From Streptomyces cinnamoneus (GTDB lineage Bacteria > Actinomycetota > Actinomycetes > Streptomycetales > Streptomycetaceae): a DNA stretch of 64,000 nt. Where the stretch lies: contig NZ_PKFQ01000001.1 of the NCBI RefSeq assembly GCF_002939475.1, positions 5,205,001-5,269,000 on the forward strand, written 5' to 3'. Numbering within the stretch: position 1 is the stretch's first letter; each line of letters starts with the position of its first letter. Positions 42,451 to 50,349 of this stretch are shown here, one piece after another. The notes under the pieces are model-generated. The model saw nothing but the letters and a program-made list of their open reading frames with translations. It did no database searches and was not told the origin of the DNA. A program made the position numbers and the translations under genes.

Positions 42451-44097
42451 ATGCCCACCCAGCTCTCCCTGAACGACGTGTCCGTCTCCCGGGGCGACCG
42501 GCTGCTCCTCGACGGCGTCTCCCTCTCGGTGCGGCCGGGCGAACGGATCGGCATCGTCGGCGAGAACGGTGCCGGGAAGTCCACCCTGCTCAAGCTGCTG
42601 GCCGGCATGGAGCTCCCCGACGACGGCCGTGTCGTCGCCGTCGCCCACGGCGGCATCGGCTATCTGCGCCAGACCCCCGGGCTCTCCCCGGACCACACGG
42701 TCGCCGACGCGATCGACGCGGCCCTCGCGGAGCTGCGGGCCATGGAGCAACGGCTGCGCACGCTGGAGGCCGGCCTCGGCGCGTCGGGCCCCGAAGCGCT
42801 CGCCGCGTACGGGGAGCTGCTGACCGCCTACGAGGCTCGTGGCGGCTATGAGGCCGACGCCCGCGTCGACAAGGCCCTCCACGGCCTGGGGCTCGCCCAC
42901 ATGGCGCGCGACCGGCCGCTGGGTGGGTTGTCGGGCGGCGAACAGGCCCGGCTCGGCCTGGCGTGCCTCGTCGCGGCGGCGCCCGAGGTCATGCTCCTCG
43001 ACGAACCGACCAACCATCTGGACGGGGCCGCCCTGCACTGGCTGGAGGAGACCCTGAGGGCCCACCCCGGCACGGTCCTCGCCGTCTCCCACGACCGGCT
43101 CTTCCTCCGGCGCGTGGCCACGGCCGTCGTCGAGGTCGACGCCGACCGCCGGACGCTGGTCCGCTACGGCGGGGGCTACGAGGGCTTCGTCGCCGAGCGG
43201 GCCGCCGCCCGCCGCCGCTGGGAACAGGCCTACGAACGCTGGTGCGCCGAGACCGAGGCGCTGGCCGAGACGGCCTCGACCACGGCCCGGAGCGTCGCAC
43301 AGGGGCGTCCCATGAAGGACGGCAACAAGATGGCGTACGACCGGGACAAGGGCCGCGTCCAGTCCTCCGTCTCCAGCCGCGTGCGCAACGCGCGCGAGCG
43401 GCTGCGCAGGCTCCAGGAGGAGCCCGTGCCGCGGCCGCCGGAGCCCCTCCGCTTCGCCGCGCGGCCGGGTACGGGCACGGCCGCGGGGACCCTCGTCTCC
43501 CTGGAGAACGTGCGGGTGGGCGAGCGGCTCGCGGTGGACGCCCTGTCGGTCCGGGCGGGCGAGCGGCTGCTGGTCCACGGTGCCAACGGCGCGGGCAAGT
43601 CCACTCTGCTGCGCCTGATGGCCGGCGTGACGACGCCCGACGAAGGGATCGTCTCCCGGCGGGGACGCATCGGCTACCTCGCCCAGGAGATACCCGTGAA
43701 CCGGCCGGCGGAGCGGCTGCTCGACGCCTTCCGCAGGGGACTGCCGGGAACGCCCGAGGAACAGCGCGCCCTGCTGCTGTCGTACGGCCTCTTCCGCGAG
43801 CGCGATCTCCATGTGCCCGTCGGCTCGCTCTCGGCCGGGCAGCGCCGTCGCCTGGGACTCGCCCGGCTGCTGGCCCGGCCCGCTGACCTGCTGTTGCTCG
43901 ACGAGCCGGCCAACCACCTCGCCCTCGGCCTGGTCGAGCAGCTGGAGGACGCCCTGGCCGCATGGGCGGGCGCCCTCGTGATCGTCTCCCACGACCGTGC
44001 GCTCCGCGGCCGCTTCACCGGGCGGCAGTGTGAGATACGCGCAGGCCGGGCGGTGGCCGGCCAGGAGTACGAGGCGGCCGGCACCCGATCGATCTAG
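42451..44097 (+). CDS. ABC-F family ATPase (antibiotic-resistance type)
   Basis: A 548-residue protein with two ABC ATPase domains and no membrane segment, the ABC-F architecture. Domain 1: Walker A GENGAGKST at residues 37-45, signature LSGGEQARLGL, Walker B MLLDEPTNHLD. Linker near 240-340 (KMAYDRDKGRVQSSVSSRV). Domain 2: GANGAGKST, LSAGQRRRLGL, LLLLDEPANHLA, and H-loop SHDR. This arrangement and the Streptomyces origin resemble ribosome-protection proteins that displace macrolides, lincosamides or streptogramins. Control by a divergent TetR supports an inducible resistance role; the drug cannot be named. Confidence 0.9.
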   Translation: MPTQLSLNDVSVSRGDRLLLDGVSLSVRPGERIGIVGENGAGKSTLLKLLAGMELPDDGRVVAVAHGGIGYLRQTPGLSPDHTVADAIDAALAELRAMEQRLRTLEAGLGASGPEALAAYGELLTAYEARGGYEADARVDKALHGLGLAHMARDRPLGGLSGGEQARLGLACLVAAAPEVMLLDEPTNHLDGAALHWLEETLRAHPGTVLAVSHDRLFLRRVATAVVEVDADRRTLVRYGGGYEGFVAERAAARRRWEQAYERWCAETEALAETASTTARSVAQGRPMKDGNKMAYDRDKGRVQSSVSSRVRNARERLRRLQEEPVPRPPEPLRFAARPGTGTAAGTLVSLENVRVGERLAVDALSVRAGERLLVHGANGAGKSTLLRLMAGVTTPDEGIVSRRGRIGYLAQEIPVNRPAERLLDAFRRGLPGTPEEQRALLLSYGLFRERDLHVPVGSLSAGQRRRLGLARLLARPADLLLLDEPANHLALGLVEQLEDALAAWAGALVIVSHDRALRGRFTGRQCEIRAGRAVAGQEYEAAGTRSI

Positions 44098-44106
44098 GGT
44101 GGCTGC

Positions 44107-44766
44107 ATGGCACGCCCCCGGCGCATCGTCCTCCTCCGGCACGGAGAGTCGGAAGGCAATGTGGACGACACGGTCTACGAGAGGGAGCCGGACCATGCCC
44201 TGGCCCTGACGGACGCCGGCCGCAAACAGGTCGAGAAGGCCGGCGCCTACCTCCGCGAGTTGTTCGAAGGCGAACGGGTCTCCGTCTATGTCTCGCCCTA
44301 CCGGCGCACCCACCAGACCTTCCACGGCCTCAAGCTCGATCCGACCCGCGTCCGGGTCCGGGAGGAACCGCGGCTGCGCGAGCAGGACTGGGGAAACTGG
44401 CAGGACCGCGAGGACGTGCGCCGCCAGAAGGTCTACCGGGACGCCTACGGACACTTCTTCTACCGCTTCGCCCAGGGCGAGTCCGGCGCCGACGTCTACG
44501 ACCGGGTGGGATCCTTCCTGGAGAGCCTGTGGCGCAGCTTCGAGGACCCCGACCACCCACCGAACGTCCTCCTGGTCACCCACGGCCTGACCATGCGGCT
44601 GTTCTGCATGAGATGGCTGCACTGGACCGTCGCCGAATTCGAGTGCCTGTCGAATCCCGGCAACGCCGAGATCCGCATGCTCCAGCTCGGGGCCGACGGC
44701 CGGTATCACCTTGACCGGCCATTCGAGCGCTGGTGCACACCTGAGTCGTACGGCTTCACCTATTAG
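44107..44766 (+). CDS. Histidine phosphatase family protein
   Basis: A 219-residue phosphoglycerate-mutase-like phosphatase. The catalytic RHG is in LLRHGESEGN near residue 8, YVSPYRRTHQTF carries the second arginine, and the C-terminal LVTHGLTMRLF provides the second histidine. The family includes phosphatases of many small substrates; no specific substrate is indicated. TAGGGT (44096-44101) overlaps the stop of the ABC-F gene and ends five bases before the ATG, so it probably has its own leaderless transcript. Confidence 0.9.
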   Translation: MARPRRIVLLRHGESEGNVDDTVYEREPDHALALTDAGRKQVEKAGAYLRELFEGERVSVYVSPYRRTHQTFHGLKLDPTRVRVREEPRLREQDWGNWQDREDVRRQKVYRDAYGHFFYRFAQGESGADVYDRVGSFLESLWRSFEDPDHPPNVLLVTHGLTMRLFCMRWLHWTVAEFECLSNPGNAEIRMLQLGADGRYHLDRPFERWCTPESYGFTY

Positions 44767-44777
44767 AGTTCGCACCG

Positions 44778-45671
44778 ATGAACGCTGACCGTTTCCACCG
44801 AGCCCTGGCGAGCCTGCGAGGGCTGGCCGTGGGTGACGCCCTCGGCTCCCAGTTCTTCGTCCCCGCCAACTATCCCGCGCTCAAGCGCCGCGAGCTGCCG
44901 CCCGCTCCCTGGCGCTGGACGGACGACACGGAGATGGCCTGCTCCGTGCTGGCCGTCCTCGCCGAACACGGGCGCATCGACCAGGACGCCCTCGCGCGCT
45001 CCTTCGCCGAGCGCCACGACTTCGACCGCGGGTACGGCCCGGCGGTGGGCCGCATGCTGCGCCTGATCAGGGAAGGCGGTGACTGGCGCGAGCTGGCGGC
45101 CGCGCTGTTCAAGGGGCAGGGCTCCTGGGGCAACGGCGCCGCCATGCGCATCGCCCCTCTGGGCGCCTGGTACGCGGACGACCCCGAGCAGGCCACCCAC
45201 CAGGCCGAGATCTCCGCCTACACCACCCACCAGCACCGCGAGGCCGTGGCCGGGAGCATGGCCGTGGCCGCCGCCGCGGCCATCGCCGCCAGCCCCGCGC
45301 GAGCCGTCACCCCGGAAGAACTGCTCGACGGCGTGATCGCGCTCGTGCCGCGCAGCGCCGTGCAGGCCGGTCTGCGCCGCGCCCGCGACATGCTCGACTA
45401 CGGCGACGCCACCACCGTCGCCGCCGTCCTGGGCTGTGGGCGCCGCACCAGCGCCCACGACACGGTGCCCTTCGCCCTGTGGGCCGCTGCACGCCACCTG
45501 GGCTCCTTCGAGGAGGCCTTCTGGACGACCGCGCGGGCGGGCGGCGACGTGGACACCACGTCCGCCATCGCCGGCGGAGTCGTGGCCGCCGCGGAACGAG
45601 GCGCTCCGCCCGAGAGCTGGCTCCGGCACACCGAGGCCCTGCCGGGGTGGCTCCCGGGGGTCGCGCGCTGA
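44778..45671 (+). CDS. ADP-ribosylglycohydrolase family protein
   Basis: A 297-residue hydrolase that removes ADP-ribose from proteins or small molecules (DraG/ARH fold). Metal-binding motifs are visible: LAVGDALGSQF at the start, WTDDTEMACSVLAVL near residue 47, GSWGNGAAMRIAPLG near 115 and the C-terminal GGDVDTTSAIAGGVVAA. Eleven bases separate it from the phosphatase gene, so they are likely cotranscribed. Substrate unknown. Confidence 0.92.
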   Translation: MNADRFHRALASLRGLAVGDALGSQFFVPANYPALKRRELPPAPWRWTDDTEMACSVLAVLAEHGRIDQDALARSFAERHDFDRGYGPAVGRMLRLIREGGDWRELAAALFKGQGSWGNGAAMRIAPLGAWYADDPEQATHQAEISAYTTHQHREAVAGSMAVAAAAAIAASPARAVTPEELLDGVIALVPRSAVQAGLRRARDMLDYGDATTVAAVLGCGRRTSAHDTVPFALWAAARHLGSFEEAFWTTARAGGDVDTTSAIAGGVVAAAERGAPPESWLRHTEALPGWLPGVAR

Positions 45672-45737
45672 TGGGACGGGCAGGAGTGGGGGCGGGGCGG
45701 GACAGGCCGGCGCGGGGGGCGTAACCTTACTGGCGCC

Positions 45738-46439
45738 ATGCCCTACCAACCGCCTACCCACAGCGTCGAACGCTCCATCCGAGCGACGACGGGAGCCAAG
45801 ATCGTCGCCGGTGTGGACGAGGTCGGCCGAGGCGCCTGGGCCGGCCCGGTCACGGTGTGCGCGGCCATCACCGGCCTGCGCCGTGCGCCGGACGGTCTCA
45901 CCGACTCCAAGCTGCTGACTCCCAAGCGCCGCACCGCGCTCGCCGGGGAGCTGGAGGCGTGGGTCACCGCCTACGCCCTCGGCCACTCCTCTCCCGAGGA
46001 GATCGACGAGCTGGGCATGACGGCGGCGCTGCGGCTGGCCGCGACCCGCGCCCTGGAGGGACTGCCCGTCCGGCCCGACGCGGTGATCCTCGACGGCAAG
46101 CACGACTACCTCGGCGATCCGTGGAAGGTCCGTACGGTCATCAAGGGCGACCAGTCCTGCGTGGTGGTCGCCGCGGCCTCCGTGATCGCCAAGGTCCGGC
46201 GTGACGCGATGATGGCCGAACTCGGCGCCGACCACGCCGACTTCGGCTTCTGCGACAACGCCGGCTATCCCTCGCCGGTGCACCGTGCCGCCCTGGAGGA
46301 GCTGGGGCCCACGGCGCATCACCGGCTGTCCTGGGCCTACCTGGACGCGCTGCCGCGCTGGCAGCACCTCAAGCGAGCCCGGCTCACCCCCGACACCATG
46401 GCTTTGGAGGCAGGCGGTCAGCTCGGATTCGACTTCTGA
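45738..46439 (+). CDS. rnhB: Ribonuclease HII
   Basis: Removes RNA from DNA:RNA hybrids and single ribonucleotides. 233 residues with the DEDD site: Asp27-Glu28 in GVDEVGRG, an Asp in VILDGKHD near residue 118, and AASVIAKVRRD with the fourth acidic residue near 157. Length matches Streptomyces RNase HII. ATG at 45738, after TTACTGGCGCC. Near a recQ-type helicase and other replication genes but no shared operon is evident. Confidence 0.95.
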   Translation: MPYQPPTHSVERSIRATTGAKIVAGVDEVGRGAWAGPVTVCAAITGLRRAPDGLTDSKLLTPKRRTALAGELEAWVTAYALGHSSPEEIDELGMTAALRLAATRALEGLPVRPDAVILDGKHDYLGDPWKVRTVIKGDQSCVVVAAASVIAKVRRDAMMAELGADHADFGFCDNAGYPSPVHRAALEELGPTAHHRLSWAYLDALPRWQHLKRARLTPDTMALEAGGQLGFDF

Positions 46440-46498
46440 GTGGCCCGAAATGCCACCCGCCGACGCGACTCGCACCGGCGTTTGATAAACATCAACTC

Positions 46499-47101
46499 AT
46501 GCCTCTCATCCCCGAGGAGCCTCAGATTCACGAGAGTGTCCCGGGTCCCCGCGCTGTTGCAGCCACCGGCCGCACCGCGCCGACCCCTCGCCCTGTCCCT
46601 GGTCCCCGACCGGTCCCGACGCGCCCCGGCATCCCCGCTGCGCAACGCGGTCCGGTTCCGGCGGTTCCCTCCCCACGCGCCCCACAGGACGCCGCGGCGG
46701 GCACCCGGGCGGCCACCCCGCAGATCCAGCTGATCCCCGCCTCCCTGGAGGGTGCGCTGGACGCCGCGGACGAGGCCGTCGACCTGCTGCTCGACACCGG
46801 CCGGGCGCCCGCCGAGGTGCTGGTCCTCACCACCGGTGACCCGCACCCGTGGGCGGCGCACGAGCTGTCCTTCGGTGAGGCGTCCTACTGGGCGCAGCAG
46901 GACGCCGGAGACGACGTGTTCTACGCGGCTGCCGACGCCGACCGGCTGTCGCCCCGTCCCGTGGTGGTCGTCGCCGTCAACGGCGGCACCGACGAGCTGG
47001 TGGCGCGTGCGCTGCCGGCGGCGATGAACCGGGCGGGTGCGCTGCTGATCGTCTGCGGCGACCCGCAGCGCGTCAACGGCCTTCTGTCCACGGGCGTCTG
47101 A
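46499..47101 (+). CDS. Conserved-looking hypothetical protein
   Basis: A 200-residue protein. The first 75 residues are Pro/Ala/Arg-rich and probably disordered. The second half is folded: IQLIPASLEGALDAADEAVDLLLDTG, then VLVLTTGDPHPWAAHELSFGEASYW and a C-terminal ALLIVCGDPQRVNGLL. The last part resembles the C-terminal helicase domain of UvrD-like proteins without any ATP-site motif, so I do not call it a helicase. A palindrome TTGAT-AAAC-ATCAA lies 6 nt before the ATG. Downstream of rnhB by 60 nt. Confidence 0.7.
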   Translation: MPLIPEEPQIHESVPGPRAVAATGRTAPTPRPVPGPRPVPTRPGIPAAQRGPVPAVPSPRAPQDAAAGTRAATPQIQLIPASLEGALDAADEAVDLLLDTGRAPAEVLVLTTGDPHPWAAHELSFGEASYWAQQDAGDDVFYAAADADRLSPRPVVVVAVNGGTDELVARALPAAMNRAGALLIVCGDPQRVNGLLSTGV

Positions 47102-47200
47102 CGTCCTCACAGGCATCGGATGCGTCCCTGGACGCGTCCGGGTGAGCCGTCGGTGCGGCCCGCGCGCCCTGTCCGGCGGCCGCCGCGTCCTACGCCCGGG

Positions 47201-47779
47201 TCACCGGGCGGCAGTGTGCCGGAGCGCCGCGGGCGCGCCGCCGCCGGAGCCGGCGGGGGCCGCCCGGCGGGCCTCCGCGCGCGGCTGACGCCCGCTCCGG
47301 CCCTCGCCGAGGACCTGCCATCCGGCCCGGGTGAGAATGACGTACGCGCCGCAGCGCAAACCGTGCAGGGTGCAGGCGTCGCGTAACGCCCACATCCAGG
47401 CGCCGTCCTCCTCCGTCCAACGGGGCTCGCCCTCGCGGCAGTAGAGGAGCACGGCCGTCCGGACGGGGGAGCGCAGCCGCAGATCGTGCGGGATGACCTG
47501 ACGCAGCCGGGTGAGGAGCGCGTTCCGCAGTTCCCAGCCGTCGGCTTCGCCCGCGCGCCTGATGAAGGAGGCGCTCGCGGCGAGCCGTTCGTCCGGGTGC
47601 AGGACGGCGACGACCGCCGTGCTCGGGACCGGCAGGTGCCGGTCGTGCAGGCCGGTGACGACCTCGCGCGGATTGCGCAGCAGCGGTACGTCCGCTGCCG
47701 CCCACTCGTCGGGCGCCAGCAGCCTGCCCAGACGGGGAGCTGAGTCGGCGGGCAGGGGCGGAGCGAAGCCGAGGGCCAT
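47201..47779 (-). CDS. Hypothetical protein
   Basis: A 192-residue protein with no family I recognise. Visible segments: PLLRNPREVVTGLHDRHLP, VVAVLHPDERLAASASFI, WELRNALLTRLRQVIPHDL and ALRDACTLHGLRCGAYVILT. The tail after residue 165 is Arg/Ala/Gly-rich and looks disordered. The ATG at 47779 follows AAGGGAGAACC, a good ribosome binding site; the frame is open to 47923 but without that signal. Same strand as the recQ gene, 220 nt downstream of it. Confidence 0.65.
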   Translation of the reverse strand: MALGFAPPLPADSAPRLGRLLAPDEWAAADVPLLRNPREVVTGLHDRHLPVPSTAVVAVLHPDERLAASASFIRRAGEADGWELRNALLTRLRQVIPHDLRLRSPVRTAVLLYCREGEPRWTEEDGAWMWALRDACTLHGLRCGAYVILTRAGWQVLGEGRSGRQPRAEARRAAPAGSGGGAPAALRHTAAR

Positions 47780-47999
47780 GGTTCTCCCTTCGTCTGAACG
47801 CCTGCGGCCGGCGGGAGGGTCAGGCAAGGGCGCACGCCACATGGGCGTCCCCGGTAAGCACCGGGAACGAATGGGCGTGGGGGATCCGTTGCAATTCTCG
47901 CGGTGCGGATGGTCGCGCGGCAACGAAGGGTTGGGGCCGGTGACCGGTATCCAGCGATCCGTAGCCCAAATTCCGCTTTGCCGCCCCCCGTTGGGCCCG

Positions 48000-50165
48000 C
48001 TACCCCTGGACGGCCAGGACCAGCGGGAAGACCTCCTTCGCCCCCGCCTTCCGAAGCAACCGCGCCGCGACGGCGAGTGTCCAGCCGGTGTCGGCGAGAT
48101 CGTCCACGAGGAGCACGGGACCGCCGGCGGACGCCAGGGCGTCGGCCAGGCCCGGCGGTACGGTCAGGGCGCCGTCCAGCGCCCGCAGCCGCTGGGCGCT
48201 GTTGGTGCGCGGAATTCGAGTGTCCGTGTCCGTGTCCCGGTACTCGACCGTGCCCAGGAAGGGCATGCGACCGATCGTGGCGATGCGCTCGCCGAGCGAG
48301 CGGATCAGCACGGGCCGCGTCCGGGAGGCGAGGGTGACGACACCGACCGGGCGGCTCGGCGCGTCCGGCGCTCCGGAAGCCCAGCCACCGGCCCCCCGCG
48401 CCCAGTCGGCCAGCACCGTCACCACCGCGTCGGCGACATCGCTCGGAATCTCGGCGTCCGGTGCCTGGGGGGCCAGCAGGGGCCGCAGCCGGTTGCCCCA
48501 GCCGATGTCGGAGAGGCGCCCCAGCGCCCGCCCGGACGCGGCCTGCTCGCCCGCCGGGATGCGGCCCTTGAGGTCCACACCGACCGCGGGCATGCCCGTC
48601 GGCCACATCCGCCGCGGCTCCACCTCCACACCCGGCCGGCCCAGCTCGCCCCGCGACGCGTCCAGCGCGCCCGAGGAGACCTCCGCCGCGAACCGGGCCC
48701 CCGCGCAGTTGTCGCACCGGCCGCAGGGAGCCGCCTGCTCGTCGTCCAGCTGCCGCCGCAGGAACTCCATGCGGCACTCCGTCGTGGTGGCGTACTCCCG
48801 CATGGCCTGCTGTTCCGCCGCGCGCTGCCGCGCCACCCAGGCGTAGCGCTCCGCGTCGTACGACCAGGGGCGTCCCGTCGCGGTCCAGCCGCCGCGCACC
48901 CGGTGCACGGCGCCGTCCACGTCGAGGACCTTGAGCATGGTCTCCAGGCGGGAGCGCCTGAGCTCCACCTGGGGTTCCAGCGCGGGCAGGGAGAGCGGGC
49001 GGTCCGCGGCGGCCAGCACGTCGAGCGTGCGACGGACCTGGTCCTCCGGCGGAAAGGCGAGCGAGGCGAAGTACTGCCAGATCGCCTCGTCCTCGCGGCC
49101 CGGCAGCAGCAGTACCTCGGCGTGCTTCACCCCGCGCCCTGCCCGGCCCACCTGTTGGTAGTAGGCGATGGGGGAGGAGGGTGAACCCAGGTGGACCACG
49201 AAGCCGAGGTCGGGCTTGTCGAAGCCCATGCCGAGCGCGGAGGTGGCCACCAGGGCCTTGACGCGGTTGGCGAGCAGGTCCTCCTCGGCCTGCTGCCGGT
49301 CGGCGTTCTCCGTCTTGCCCGTGTAGGAGGCGACGGTGTGGCCCCGCCGGCGGAGGAACGCCGTCACCTCCTCGGCGGCGGCAACGGTCAGGGTGTAGAT
49401 GATGCCGGAGCCGGGCAGCTCGTCGAGGTGGTCGGCGAGCCACGCCAGCCGGTGGGCGGCGTCCGGGAGCCGGAGGACGCCGAGGCTCAGGCTCTCCCGG
49501 TCCAGGGGCCCGCGCAGGACGAGCGCCTCCTCCGCCCCCTCGCCCGTGCCCAGCTGCTCGGCGACGTCGGCGGTGACCCGGGCGTTGGCCGTGGCGGTCG
49601 TGGCGAGCACGGGTACACCGGGCGGCAGGTCGGCCAGCATGGTGCGCAGCCGGCGGTAGTCGGGCCGGAAGTCGTGGCCCCAGTCGGAGATGCAGTGCGC
49701 CTCGTCGACGACCAGAAGCCCGGTGGCGGCGGCGAGCTTGGGCAGGACCTGATCGCGGAAGTCGGGGTTGTTGAGGCGTTCCGGCGAGACGAGCAACACG
49801 TCGACCTCGCCCGCCGCCACCTCGGCCTGGATGGTCTCCCACTCCTCGGTGTTGGAGGAGTTGATCGTGCGGGCGTGGATTCCCGCCCGCGCGGCCGCCT
49901 CGACCTGGTTGCGCATGAGCGCCAGGAGAGGGGAGACGATCACGGTCGGGCCGCTGCCCCGCTCGCGCAGCAGCGCCGTCGCGACGAAGTACACCGCGGA
50001 CTTGCCCCAGCCCGTACGCTGCACGACCAGCGCCCGGCGACGGTCGGCGACGAGGGCCTCGATCGCGCGCCACTGGTCCTCGCGCAGTCTCGCCGTGCCC
50101 GTGCTGTCTCCGACAAGACGGGCGAGGACGGTGTCCGCCGAGGTGCGGAGGGCTTCGTTGGTCAT
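48000..50165 (-). CDS. RecQ-type helicase fused to a phosphoribosyltransferase-like domain
   Basis: A 721-residue superfamily 2 helicase. Walker A variant QRTGWGKS at residues 49-56 (RecQ usually has PTGGGKS), DEAH in VVDEAHCISDWGHDFRPDYRR, TATANARVTADVAEQLG, and QVGRAGRG. Four cysteines in CRMEFLRRQL and PCGRCDNC form the RecQ zinc site. After about residue 540 comes a domain with GPVLLVDDLADTGWTLAVAARLLRKAG, the PRPP-binding loop pattern of type I phosphoribosyltransferases. The ATG at 50165 was chosen because a RecA-NDp-like promoter ends six bases before it. It is divergent from DUF4192. Confidence 0.88.
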   Translation of the reverse strand: MTNEALRTSADTVLARLVGDSTGTARLREDQWRAIEALVADRRRALVVQRTGWGKSAVYFVATALLRERGSGPTVIVSPLLALMRNQVEAAARAGIHARTINSSNTEEWETIQAEVAAGEVDVLLVSPERLNNPDFRDQVLPKLAAATGLLVVDEAHCISDWGHDFRPDYRRLRTMLADLPPGVPVLATTATANARVTADVAEQLGTGEGAEEALVLRGPLDRESLSLGVLRLPDAAHRLAWLADHLDELPGSGIIYTLTVAAAEEVTAFLRRRGHTVASYTGKTENADRQQAEEDLLANRVKALVATSALGMGFDKPDLGFVVHLGSPSSPIAYYQQVGRAGRGVKHAEVLLLPGREDEAIWQYFASLAFPPEDQVRRTLDVLAAADRPLSLPALEPQVELRRSRLETMLKVLDVDGAVHRVRGGWTATGRPWSYDAERYAWVARQRAAEQQAMREYATTTECRMEFLRRQLDDEQAAPCGRCDNCAGARFAAEVSSGALDASRGELGRPGVEVEPRRMWPTGMPAVGVDLKGRIPAGEQAASGRALGRLSDIGWGNRLRPLLAPQAPDAEIPSDVADAVVTVLADWARGAGGWASGAPDAPSRPVGVVTLASRTRPVLIRSLGERIATIGRMPFLGTVEYRDTDTDTRIPRTNSAQRLRALDGALTVPPGLADALASAGGPVLLVDDLADTGWTLAVAARLLRKAGAKEVFPLVLAVQG

Positions 50166-50171
50166 GCCCCC

Positions 50172-50194
50172 ATGCAACACGAGGGCACTGACAA
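50172..50194 (-). promoter_or_regulatory. PafBC-type promoter of the recQ-phosphoribosyltransferase gene
   Basis: On the minus strand, TTGTCAGTG (50194-50186), 8 nt, TTGCAT (50177-50172). The upstream block is a full match; the -10 has T instead of A at the second position. The start of transcription should coincide with the ATG at 50165. Confidence 0.7.
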
Positions 50195-50265
50195 TGCGCG
50201 AAACGAGGTGGTCGCGGGGCGGCCGGCACGTGCGCCGCCCCTCGGGGAAACACGGCGTCGAGGGG

Positions 50266-50309
50266 TTGTCCACAGGAGTAGTACGACAATAATTCCGGGG
50301 TTATCCACA
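50266..50309 (+). promoter_or_regulatory. Two DnaA boxes between the recQ and DUF4192 genes
   Basis: TTGTCCACA (50266-50274, the preferred Streptomyces form) and TTATCCACA (50301-50309, the classical form) lie on the same strand, 35 bp apart. ATAATTCC between them is AT-rich for this genome. They are 41 bp before the DUF4192 start. Confidence 0.65.
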
Positions 50310-50349
50310 GGGCTGGCGGAGATCGCCGGGCCCGCGGGACTCTCGGGCC

